A DNA stretch of 5,567 nt from Sphingomonas sp. (lineage in GTDB: Bacteria; Pseudomonadota; Alphaproteobacteria; Sphingomonadales; Sphingomonadaceae), in contig PNLG01000260.1 in assembly GCA_013822915.1 (NCBI GenBank), forward strand, positions 1-5,567, read 5' to 3'. The position numbers were made by a program, and so were the translations under genes. Numbering within the stretch: the first letter of the stretch is position 1; each line of letters starts with the position of its first letter. Positions 1 through 5,567 of the stretch are shown here, one piece after another. Under the pieces are notes generated by a model. That model made no database searches and had not been told where the DNA came from. It was given only the letters and a program-made list of their open reading frames with translations.

Positions 1-1
1 G

Positions 2-940
2 GCGGGCAACACCATGATCCTGAAACCGTCGGAGGAAGCGCCGAGCTGCGCAGTGATCCTCGCGGAAATCCTGCATGAGGCGGGGGTGCCAGCGGGCGTG
101 TTCAACCTGGTCAATGGCGACGGGCCGGGCGTGGGCGCCGCGCTGTCCGCGCACCGCGACGTCGACATGGTGAGCTTTACCGGCTCGACCCGCGCCGGGA
201 TTGCGGTCGCGCAGGCCGCTGCCGCCACCGTCAAGCGCGTGCATCAGGAATTGGGCGGCAAGGCGCCGAACCTCGTGCTCGAAGGGGCGGACCTGCAAGC
301 GGTGCTGCCGCCAACGCTGATGGGCGTGCTGGCGAACACCGGGCAAAGCTGCATCGCGCCCACCCGCCTCCTCGTCCACTCGTCGCAGACAGCGGCGGCA
401 ACCGCGGTTGCGAAAGCGATGTTTGAGGCAACCCAAGTCGGTGATCCGGCGGAAATGGGCGCGCATATCGGCCCCGTCGTCAACAAGGCGCAGTTCGACA
501 AGATCCAGGGCCTGATCCAGTCAGCGATCGATGAGGGCGCAACGCTTGTCACTGGCGGCACCGGGCGGCCCGATGGGCGCAATTCGGGCTATTACATCCG
601 CCCGACTTTGTTCGCCGACGTCACCCCCGACATGCGGATCGCGCAGGAGGAAACCTTTGGCCCCGTCGCCACCATCACCAGCTATGACACGCTGGAGGAT
701 GGCGTCGCGATTGCGAACGACACCCCCTATGGCCTATCGGCGACGATTTCGGGTGACCCGACGGAAGCGGCCAAGGTGGCGCCCCGGCTGCGCGCCGGGC
801 TGGTCACGATCAACAGCTGGAGCCCGGACGGAGCGGCACCCTTTGGCGGGTATAAGCAATCGGGCAATGGCCGCGAAAATGGCAAATATGGCCTGACCGA
901 TTTCATGGAAGTCAAAACGATCGTCGGCGCACCGGCCTGA
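2..940 (+). CDS. NAD(P)+-dependent aldehyde dehydrogenase, 5'-truncated by the window edge
   Basis: Oxidises an aldehyde to the carboxylic acid with NAD(P)+ in the cytoplasm; the substrate cannot be told from sequence. The reading frame is open from base 2, and the first residues read AGNTMILKPSEEAP, the conserved core at the end of the N-terminal cofactor-binding region. The ATG at 14 is therefore internal and not the start. Numbering from Ala at base 2 (312 visible residues): Lys8 and Glu11 match the cofactor ribose-binding Lys/Glu pair; FTGST at 59-63 is the Rossmann-fold loop; Glu83 in QELGGK is the general base (bases 248-250); Cys117 in GQSCIAPTR is the catalytic nucleophile (350-352); EETFGP carries Glu217 and Phe219, which hold the nicotinamide ribose; PFGGYKQSGNGRE lies near the C-terminus. 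The Lys-Glu and Glu-Cys spacings match human ALDH2, so about 180 residues are missing upstream. The gene ends in TGA at 938-940. No defect is visible. Family assignment is near certain; the subfamily is unresolved. Confidence 0.96.
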   Translation, partial: AGNTMILKPSEEAPSCAVILAEILHEAGVPAGVFNLVNGDGPGVGAALSAHRDVDMVSFTGSTRAGIAVAQAAAATVKRVHQELGGKAPNLVLEGADLQAVLPPTLMGVLANTGQSCIAPTRLLVHSSQTAAATAVAKAMFEATQVGDPAEMGAHIGPVVNKAQFDKIQGLIQSAIDEGATLVTGGTGRPDGRNSGYYIRPTLFADVTPDMRIAQEETFGPVATITSYDTLEDGVAIANDTPYGLSATISGDPTEAAKVAPRLRAGLVTINSWSPDGAAPFGGYKQSGNGRENGKYGLTDFMEVKTIVGAPA

Positions 941-948
941 CACAAGCG
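941..948. other. 8-base convergent intergenic gap
   Basis: These eight bases are all that separate the TGA of the aldehyde dehydrogenase (+) from the TAG of tamB (-). There is no room for a terminator, and I see no GC-rich stem followed by a T-run within about 60 bases on either side. Each transcript must therefore run into the 3' end of the opposite gene before it stops. The coordinates follow directly from the two stop codons. Confidence 0.9.
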
Positions 949-3900
949 CTAATAATCCCGCGACACGCGCACATTCACGCTCTGGCGCCCCAGCGTCGAT
1001 ACTGTTGACAGGATCGACAGCCAGCGCGTGATCTGAAACTCCACCCGTGTCGCGGAATAGCCCTGCCCGTCGGTGACGATTTCGGCATAGAGCCGCCGGG
1101 TAATGAACTTGCCCGCTGCGATCGACGTGGTGCGCCCGACGCTGGTATCGGCGGGCAGGATGCGCAACCTGTCGAGCCCCGCCACCCGGCGCAGCGCGTT
1201 AATGGGGTTCAGCCCGTCGCCCCCGCTTCGCAGCGAAGCAATGGCAGAGGCGAGTTGAAACGCCTCTGGCGCCGACAAATTGGTGATCGACGTGCCAAAC
1301 AACAGCCGCGACAGCAATTCATCCTGCGGTAGCGCGGGCGTACTCGCAAAACTGATATCGGGGCGCGTCGCCTGACCCGTGACGCGGATCGAGGCGCTCA
1401 GCCCGGTCGTGTCGGCATTGGCGGTCAAGTCGATCGCGGGATCGGGCGGCGAATTGCCCAAAAAGCGAATCGTCCCCCGGCTGATGTCAAACGCACGGCC
1501 CGAAAATTCGAACGTGCCCCGCACAATATCGGCGCGGCCCGCAATGACCGGCTCCTCCACACTGCCGCCAAGCTGCATCGTGGTTGACCAGCGGCTGTTC
1601 AGGCCCAGCCCCGACACCTCCAGAGCGTCGGTGGCGCGCGCGCGGATGTCGAGCCGCCAGGGCTTGGCGAGCACGCCCTCGGCGGCTTCCTCCTCGCCGG
1701 GCAGGTTGATTTCACGCACCGCCAGCCGGGGCACCGCCGATGCGGCCGCCGCCTGCCCCAACCGGTATCGGCTGGTATCAAGCTGCACATCGCCGGCAAT
1801 CACGCCGCCATCGCCGTCCGACGTGATGTTGATCGGCCCGCTGACGGTCGCTCCAATGTCGTCGCGGTTGATCATCACGGCCCGCGTCGCCTGTAACGCG
1901 AGGTCGATGCCAAAGCCGTGGGCGGCAGCAAAATCGAACGCGCCGCGCCCGGTCACGCGCCCGCCCTTGCCCGCGTCGGCGGCGAAATTGTCGATCCGCA
2001 GCACCGATCCAGCAAAGCTGCCCGCCCCCGTTACATTGGTCAGCACGGTGCCCGTGCGCGCGCTTTCGATCCGCGCACCCTTTGCCCGCAGCGCGCCGGT
2101 GATGCGCGGGTCATTGGCGCGCCCGGTCACGTCCGCGCCGATCGCCACGGGGCCGGAGAGATCGAACAGCTCGATCCCGCTAAGCCGCCACAGGCTGTCC
2201 GCCGGGCCGTCATAGCGGATCTGACCAAAGATCGGGGCATTCTCCAACCGTTTCAGCAGGTCGCCTGTCCCTTGCGGCAGGAGTTGCGCCTGCGCCCGCC
2301 CGATCGTCTTGCCGCCCGATGCCATCACCGCCCGCACACCGAGCGATTCCGCCGTCAGCACACCGGCCAGCCCCAGATCAATCGGTTGCGACGCGAGCAC
2401 CAGCCCCGCCCGGCTTAACCCCCGCACGGTTAGCGTCATCCGCCCGGTCGGCGCCGCGCGCCCCCCTGCCGCATAGCGCAAACTGCCCGACGCACTCCCC
2501 GACAGGCCAGCACCGGGATAAGCCAGGTCGAGCACCGACATCGGCATCCGGGCAAGCGTTGCGTCAACCGACAGCGCCTCTCCTGCTATCCGCCCACCCA
2601 CCTCCGCCTCACCACCGGCAAAGGCGATCCGCACGGGGGCGAGCACCCATGCCCCGCCCGCGCGCGTGACGATGGCAGGGGCGGCGAGCGTGATGGCGCG
2701 GCGGTCAAGCGCGCCATCTGCGGTGATGCGGTAGCGGTCGGGAGTGACATCGGCGGCGCCACGCAGGGTGAAAGCACGCCCGCGGGTGCCGCTCGCCTCC
2801 GCCGTCACACGCCCTGTGCCGTTTTTCAGCGCAGCGGTCAGCGCGAACCGCCCGAGCACCAAATTGCCGCGTCGCAATCCCGTGCCGCTGGCGCGCGCAT
2901 CAATCGTCGGGCCATCATCGCCGAGCAGGGCCAAGACATCCAATCGCCCCCTGCGCAGGCGCACCCCCTCCATCACCGCCGCATCATCGGCGTCGAGATG
3001 CGCTTCGACTCGCTGATCGCCGCTCGAGATCGACAGACCAATCGCGCCGCGCGCGGGGCCAACCACGTCAAGCTGCCCCTCAACCCCGCCCTCCACGATA
3101 CGCAGCCGCCCGCTCGCCTGAAAGTCCGCCACGCGCAGCGACGCAACCGCAATGCTACTCGGTGCGCCGGTCGGGAGCAGCAGCTGGCCACTGGCGGCAA
3201 AGGCGCCCAATGTCGAGCCGCCCGATGCGGTTACGGCATAGCCGGCTGCCTCGGGCGCGAGCTGTGCGGCGACATCGCGCAGCCCCAGCCCATCGGCCGG
3301 GCTTGCCAGCCGCAGCGCAATCGCCGGGCGCGACAGCGCGCCGTCCAGCGCCAGCGTGAACGCGCCGTAGCGCGTCTGATCGCCGCTGCCATCGAAATGC
3401 ACCACCCCGTCACGCCGCCGATAGCCCGCGCCGGTAATGCGCAACCCCGCCGAGTTGAGCGTCAGCGCGTCGAGGTGGAGCACGCCGTCGCTCCCACGGG
3501 CAATGCGCGTCGATAACTGGGGCAGGCCTTGGGCGAGCGACGCGAAAAACCCATTGTCGAATCGCGTTAACCGCGCGGTCGCCGTCCCCGTCACAGCAGC
3601 GCGACGTCCGCCGGGTTCAGGCGCAATCTGCAAGCTCGCGCCGATATCAGCGACCCCCAGCCCACGCACGGCAAGGGCCGCAATCGCGCCACGAACGTCC
3701 AACTGATAACGGCCTCCGCGCGGATCAATGCTTAGGTCGAGCACTCCTTTCGCCTTCGCGGCGCGCAGGGCTACGTCGCGCGCGGTGATGCGGCGCGCGG
3801 ATACGCTGACGGTGCCGGTCGCGGCAAAATCGGCGAAAATGCCGGTAATCAGCGGGTCAGGGCCAGTCATTCGCGCGACGGACAGGCTGACGGGCACCGC

Positions 3901-5100
3901 AATCGCGCCGCGCCCCAGCCGCGCCAGCCCGGCGGCACGAACCCCCTCAAAACTCTCTGCCCCGCCAAAGGCAATGCGCGCCGCGCGCAGCCGATAGTCG
4001 ATCGCCGCGCGGTCAAACCCGCCGTCGATCACCGCGCGCAGCTCGACATCGCGCCCACGCCAATCTCGCGCCAGCGCCGCCGGGTCGCGCAGTATCGCCC
4101 GCGCGCGCAGGTGTCGAAACGCGCTCTCGCCCAAGTCGACGCCGCCCGCTGCCTCAACCAGCAATGCCGATGACCGCAGCGTCAGCGCGCCATCGACGAT
4201 ACGGTTCGCAAGCGTCGCGGTGCCCGACACTGCCACTCGCTCGCCTAACAATTGCGCCGCCATCCCCCGGACGATGCCGCCCGCGCGCATGGTCCCGTCA
4301 ACGGCATAGCGCCCCGCATCATTGGCGAGCGCGAGCGTAACAGCCTGTTCACCCGCCACTTCGCCCACCGCCGTGCCACGCCAGCGCGACCAGCGCCCGT
4401 CGCCGCGCACCGTCAGGCGAAACGGCTGCGCGATCCCGCTCAACCGGGCGAGCAGCCCGTCGCGCGCGGCGTTGGCGCTCAGGTCGATGTCGAACCGGTC
4501 GCGGTCGGGCACCGCGTCGAGAGTCAGCGCGATCCTGTCGCTGCCCGCGATCCGACCGTCGAGGCGGATCACCGCGCGACCATCGCGCACATCGGCCCGC
4601 GCGCTGATCCGCCCCTCACGCACGGCACCCGCCACTCCGGGCGCGACGACCAGACGCTGCACCACCAGCGACCCGACGCGAAGGTCGAAGGCGGGCAGCA
4701 GCGATGCCTTTTTCGCGCCCGGCGCCAGATCGGGCAGTCGGGCCAGCGTCGCGGTTCGAATCACAAGCCCATTGATGTCGATCCGGTTGGCGAACCAGGC
4801 CAGCGGTCGCCAGTCGAGCGTCGCGCGCGGGACCGACAGAACCAGCCCGCGCCGGTCGCGCACCTGCACCTCGCGCAGCACCGCTTTCGACCACACCGAT
4901 CCCTCGATCCGCCCGACCGAGTAACGCAGGCCATTGGCCGGGCGCAACGCGCCGATTTGATCCGCGATCATCCGGTGGCCGATGCTGGTATCGATCAGCA
5001 ACACGAGCGCGCCGAGCAGGGCAACCACCAGCGCCACCACGCCCAGCCCAATTCGCCAGCCCCAGCGCCAAGCCGCACGCCACCCCGCTGCCCCGCTCAA
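949..5100 (-). CDS. tamB: TamB, inner-membrane-anchored subunit of the translocation and assembly module (TamB/DUF490 C-terminal domain)
   Basis: A 1383-residue AsmA-like/TamB family protein (E. coli TamB is about 1260) that works with TamA in outer-membrane protein assembly and is also implicated in phospholipid transport across the periplasm. The N-terminus is Arg/Trp-rich (residues 7-16), followed by one hydrophobic segment at about 17-37 that should act as an uncleaved signal anchor, leaving the rest in the periplasm. Residues about 40-1050 are long runs of short alternating beta-strands rich in Ala, Gly, Val, Leu and Arg, as expected for the TamB beta-taco. The C-terminal TamB domain (about 1050-1383) carries the diagnostic motifs VRGTFEFSGRAFDISRGTIRF-like at 1193-1213 (with the core RGTFEFSGRAFDI), DPAIDLTA at 1220-1227 and LPQDELLSRLLFG at 1257-1269, and ends in the aromatic-terminated strand VRVSRDY. 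An acidic GEEEAAE stretch at 1135-1141 sits in what looks like a linker. The start is TTG at 5098-5100, overlapping the tamA stop. No in-frame ATG, GTG or TTG occurs for about 200 bases upstream, and later candidates would cut the anchor. The stop is TAG at 949-951. Confidence 0.95.
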   Translation of the reverse strand: MSGAAGWRAAWRWGWRIGLGVVALVVALLGALVLLIDTSIGHRMIADQIGALRPANGLRYSVGRIEGSVWSKAVLREVQVRDRRGLVLSVPRATLDWRPLAWFANRIDINGLVIRTATLARLPDLAPGAKKASLLPAFDLRVGSLVVQRLVVAPGVAGAVREGRISARADVRDGRAVIRLDGRIAGSDRIALTLDAVPDRDRFDIDLSANAARDGLLARLSGIAQPFRLTVRGDGRWSRWRGTAVGEVAGEQAVTLALANDAGRYAVDGTMRAGGIVRGMAAQLLGERVAVSGTATLANRIVDGALTLRSSALLVEAAGGVDLGESAFRHLRARAILRDPAALARDWRGRDVELRAVIDGGFDRAAIDYRLRAARIAFGGAESFEGVRAAGLARLGRGAIAVPVSLSVARMTGPDPLITGIFADFAATGTVSVSARRITARDVALRAAKAKGVLDLSIDPRGGRYQLDVRGAIAALAVRGLGVADIGASLQIAPEPGGRRAAVTGTATARLTRFDNGFFASLAQGLPQLSTRIARGSDGVLHLDALTLNSAGLRITGAGYRRRDGVVHFDGSGDQTRYGAFTLALDGALSRPAIALRLASPADGLGLRDVAAQLAPEAAGYAVTASGGSTLGAFAASGQLLLPTGAPSSIAVASLRVADFQASGRLRIVEGGVEGQLDVVGPARGAIGLSISSGDQRVEAHLDADDAAVMEGVRLRRGRLDVLALLGDDGPTIDARASGTGLRRGNLVLGRFALTAALKNGTGRVTAEASGTRGRAFTLRGAADVTPDRYRITADGALDRRAITLAAPAIVTRAGGAWVLAPVRIAFAGGEAEVGGRIAGEALSVDATLARMPMSVLDLAYPGAGLSGSASGSLRYAAGGRAAPTGRMTLTVRGLSRAGLVLASQPIDLGLAGVLTAESLGVRAVMASGGKTIGRAQAQLLPQGTGDLLKRLENAPIFGQIRYDGPADSLWRLSGIELFDLSGPVAIGADVTGRANDPRITGALRAKGARIESARTGTVLTNVTGAGSFAGSVLRIDNFAADAGKGGRVTGRGAFDFAAAHGFGIDLALQATRAVMINRDDIGATVSGPINITSDGDGGVIAGDVQLDTSRYRLGQAAAASAVPRLAVREINLPGEEEAAEGVLAKPWRLDIRARATDALEVSGLGLNSRWSTTMQLGGSVEEPVIAGRADIVRGTFEFSGRAFDISRGTIRFLGNSPPDPAIDLTANADTTGLSASIRVTGQATRPDISFASTPALPQDELLSRLLFGTSITNLSAPEAFQLASAIASLRSGGDGLNPINALRRVAGLDRLRILPADTSVGRTTSIAAGKFITRRLYAEIVTDGQGYSATRVEFQITRWLSILSTVSTLGRQSVNVRVSRDY
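5097..5100 (-). promoter_or_regulatory. TTGA start-stop overlap joining tamA to tamB
   Basis: Read on the minus strand, the bases TTGA hold both the TTG start of tamB (5100-5098) and the TGA stop of tamA (5099-5097). This four-base overlap is the same geometry as the common ATGA junction, with TTG in place of ATG. It implies that the two genes share a transcript and that tamB translation probably depends on ribosomes finishing tamA. The coupling is inferred; the overlap is seen directly, provided TTG is the true start. Confidence 0.75.
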
Positions 5101-5567
5101 AACGCCTGCCCCAGCGAGACATAAACCGCCACGCGCGCGTCGCCCGGTTGCGGCGTAATCGGCGTGCCCACATCGATGCGGATTGGGCCAAAGCTCGAAT
5201 AGTAACGAACCCCCAGCCCCGCCCCATATTCCAGACCACCAAAGCCGGGCAGTTCCGAGGTATAGATGTTGCCCGCATCGAAAAACGGCACCAGCCCGAA
5301 CGGACCCAAGACCTTGATCCGCGCCTCTAGCGAAAACTCGGTCAAACTGCGCCCGCCGATCGGGTCGTTATTGGGATCGCGCGGCCCGATCGCCTGAAAG
5401 CCATAGCCGCGCACCGATGCCCCGCCGCCCGCGTAAAACCGCCGCGACGGCGCAATCGCATCACGCGGCGCGCCCAGGATCGTCCCCAGCCGAAGCCGCC
5501 CGGCCAGCACGACCCGCGCGCTTACCGCACGATAGGCGCTGGCGTCGAATTGCACCCGCGCATAGCC
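5097..5567 (-). CDS. tamA: TamA, Omp85/BamA-family outer-membrane beta-barrel, C-terminal part only
   Basis: The last 156 residues of an Omp85-family outer-membrane barrel; the 5' part (POTRA domains and the first barrel strands, perhaps 400 or more residues) lies beyond base 5567. The frame is open to the edge and reads GYARVQFDAS, so a GTG at 5553-5555 is internal. Numbering from the first visible residue, VRGY at 52-55 (bases 5403-5414) is the signature of loop L6 that folds into the barrel. It is preceded by FYAGGGAS and followed by a polar loop containing DPNNDPIGGRS. VPFFDAGNIY (to about 102) and GPIRIDVGTPI (127-137) are typical late barrel strands, and the chain ends in Phe156, the aromatic C-terminal residue of a beta-signal. 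These features fit both BamA and TamA. The overlap with tamB decides for TamA, since tamA-tamB is the standard operon order. The stop is TGA at 5097-5099. Confidence 0.9.
   Translation of the reverse strand, partial: GYARVQFDASAYRAVSARVVLAGRLRLGTILGAPRDAIAPSRRFYAGGGASVRGYGFQAIGPRDPNNDPIGGRSLTEFSLEARIKVLGPFGLVPFFDAGNIYTSELPGFGGLEYGAGLGVRYYSSFGPIRIDVGTPITPQPGDARVAVYVSLGQAF
5105..5112 (-). promoter_or_regulatory. Candidate weak ribosome binding site for tamB
   Basis: The purine-rich stretch GGGGCAGG lies inside the end of tamA, four bases before the tamB TTG (the first GGGG is eight bases before it). It is a poor match to the AGGAGG consensus. Together with the TTG codon, this suggests modest initiation helped by termination-reinitiation from tamA. 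In GC-rich DNA such a match can also arise by chance. Confidence 0.4.

Noticed and set aside
14..16. ATG as the start of the aldehyde dehydrogenase
   Set aside because: The frame is open upstream to base 2 and reads AGNT, part of the conserved family core. Starting here would lose the N-terminal cofactor-binding region.
531..896. 121-codon open frame on the + strand inside the aldehyde dehydrogenase
   Set aside because: It is out of frame with an intact, motif-bearing dehydrogenase, and its product is an Arg/Pro/Ala-rich sequence without any recognisable feature.
977..996. Imperfect hairpin just past the aldehyde dehydrogenase stop (ACG-CTGG / CCAG-CGT with a 2-base bulge)
   Set aside because: No T-run follows it, and it lies within the tamB coding sequence, so it does not look like an intrinsic terminator. 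Short stems of this kind are common in GC-rich DNA.
1675..1698. Acidic GEEEAAEG stretch in TamB as a possible special insertion
   Set aside because: It sits between two conserved parts of the domain and looks like an ordinary variable linker. I see no motif pointing to a distinct function.
1379..2215. 278-codon open frame on the + strand, antisense to the TamB C-terminal domain
   Set aside because: It lies fully opposite a gene with clear family motifs, and its translation is a low-complexity Ala/Arg/Pro/Ser mix with no recognisable domain. Long antisense frames are expected in GC-rich codon-biased genes.
4252..5124. 290-codon open frame on the + strand, antisense to the start of tamB
   Set aside because: The translation is rich in Arg, Pro, His and Gln with no hydrophobic core or motif, as expected for a GC-rich shadow. 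It also runs across the tamA-tamB junction on the wrong strand.
4616..5278. 220-codon open frame on the - strand overlapping tamA and tamB in a different frame
   Set aside because: It is a frame-shifted reading of both genes with no domain-like features. Both genes are intact in their own frames, so no frameshift needs to be invoked.
5553..5555. GTG as the start of a short 152-residue barrel protein
   Set aside because: The frame continues to the window edge with barrel-like sequence (GYAR), and 152 residues would be only a quarter of an Omp85 protein.

Overview
The window is GC-rich (roughly two-thirds G+C by eye) and almost entirely coding. It holds three genes, two of them cut by the window edges. 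The TamA/TamB type, base composition and gene style suggest an alphaproteobacterium, most likely a sphingomonad (Sphingomonadales). The genus cannot be fixed from this sequence.

Layout. Bases 2-940 (+) are the C-terminal two-thirds of an NAD(P)+-dependent aldehyde dehydrogenase, with the catalytic Cys and general-base Glu present. Eight bases later, convergent to it, is the stop codon of a 1383-codon gene on the minus strand (949-5100). This gene encodes TamB, the inner-membrane-anchored, periplasm-spanning subunit of the translocation and assembly module. Its TTG start overlaps by four bases the stop of the upstream gene (5097-5567, -). That gene is the C-terminal end of TamA, an Omp85/BamA-family outer-membrane beta-barrel whose 5' part lies outside the window.

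How the genes work together. tamA and tamB form a translationally overlapping operon. TamA is the outer-membrane barrel. TamB runs from the inner membrane across the periplasm as a long beta-rich protein whose C-terminal domain is known in other bacteria to contact TamA. Together they are linked to outer-membrane protein assembly and, more recently, to phospholipid transport between the membranes. The aldehyde dehydrogenase is a metabolic neighbour on the opposite strand, and nothing visible ties it to envelope biogenesis.

I found no RNA gene, mobile element, CRISPR array or intrinsic terminator, and no convincing sign of an undescribed system. The features most worth a second look are the TTG/TGA start-stop overlap and the very tight convergent junction. 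The many long reading frames antisense to tamB look like GC-rich shadows of the real gene.
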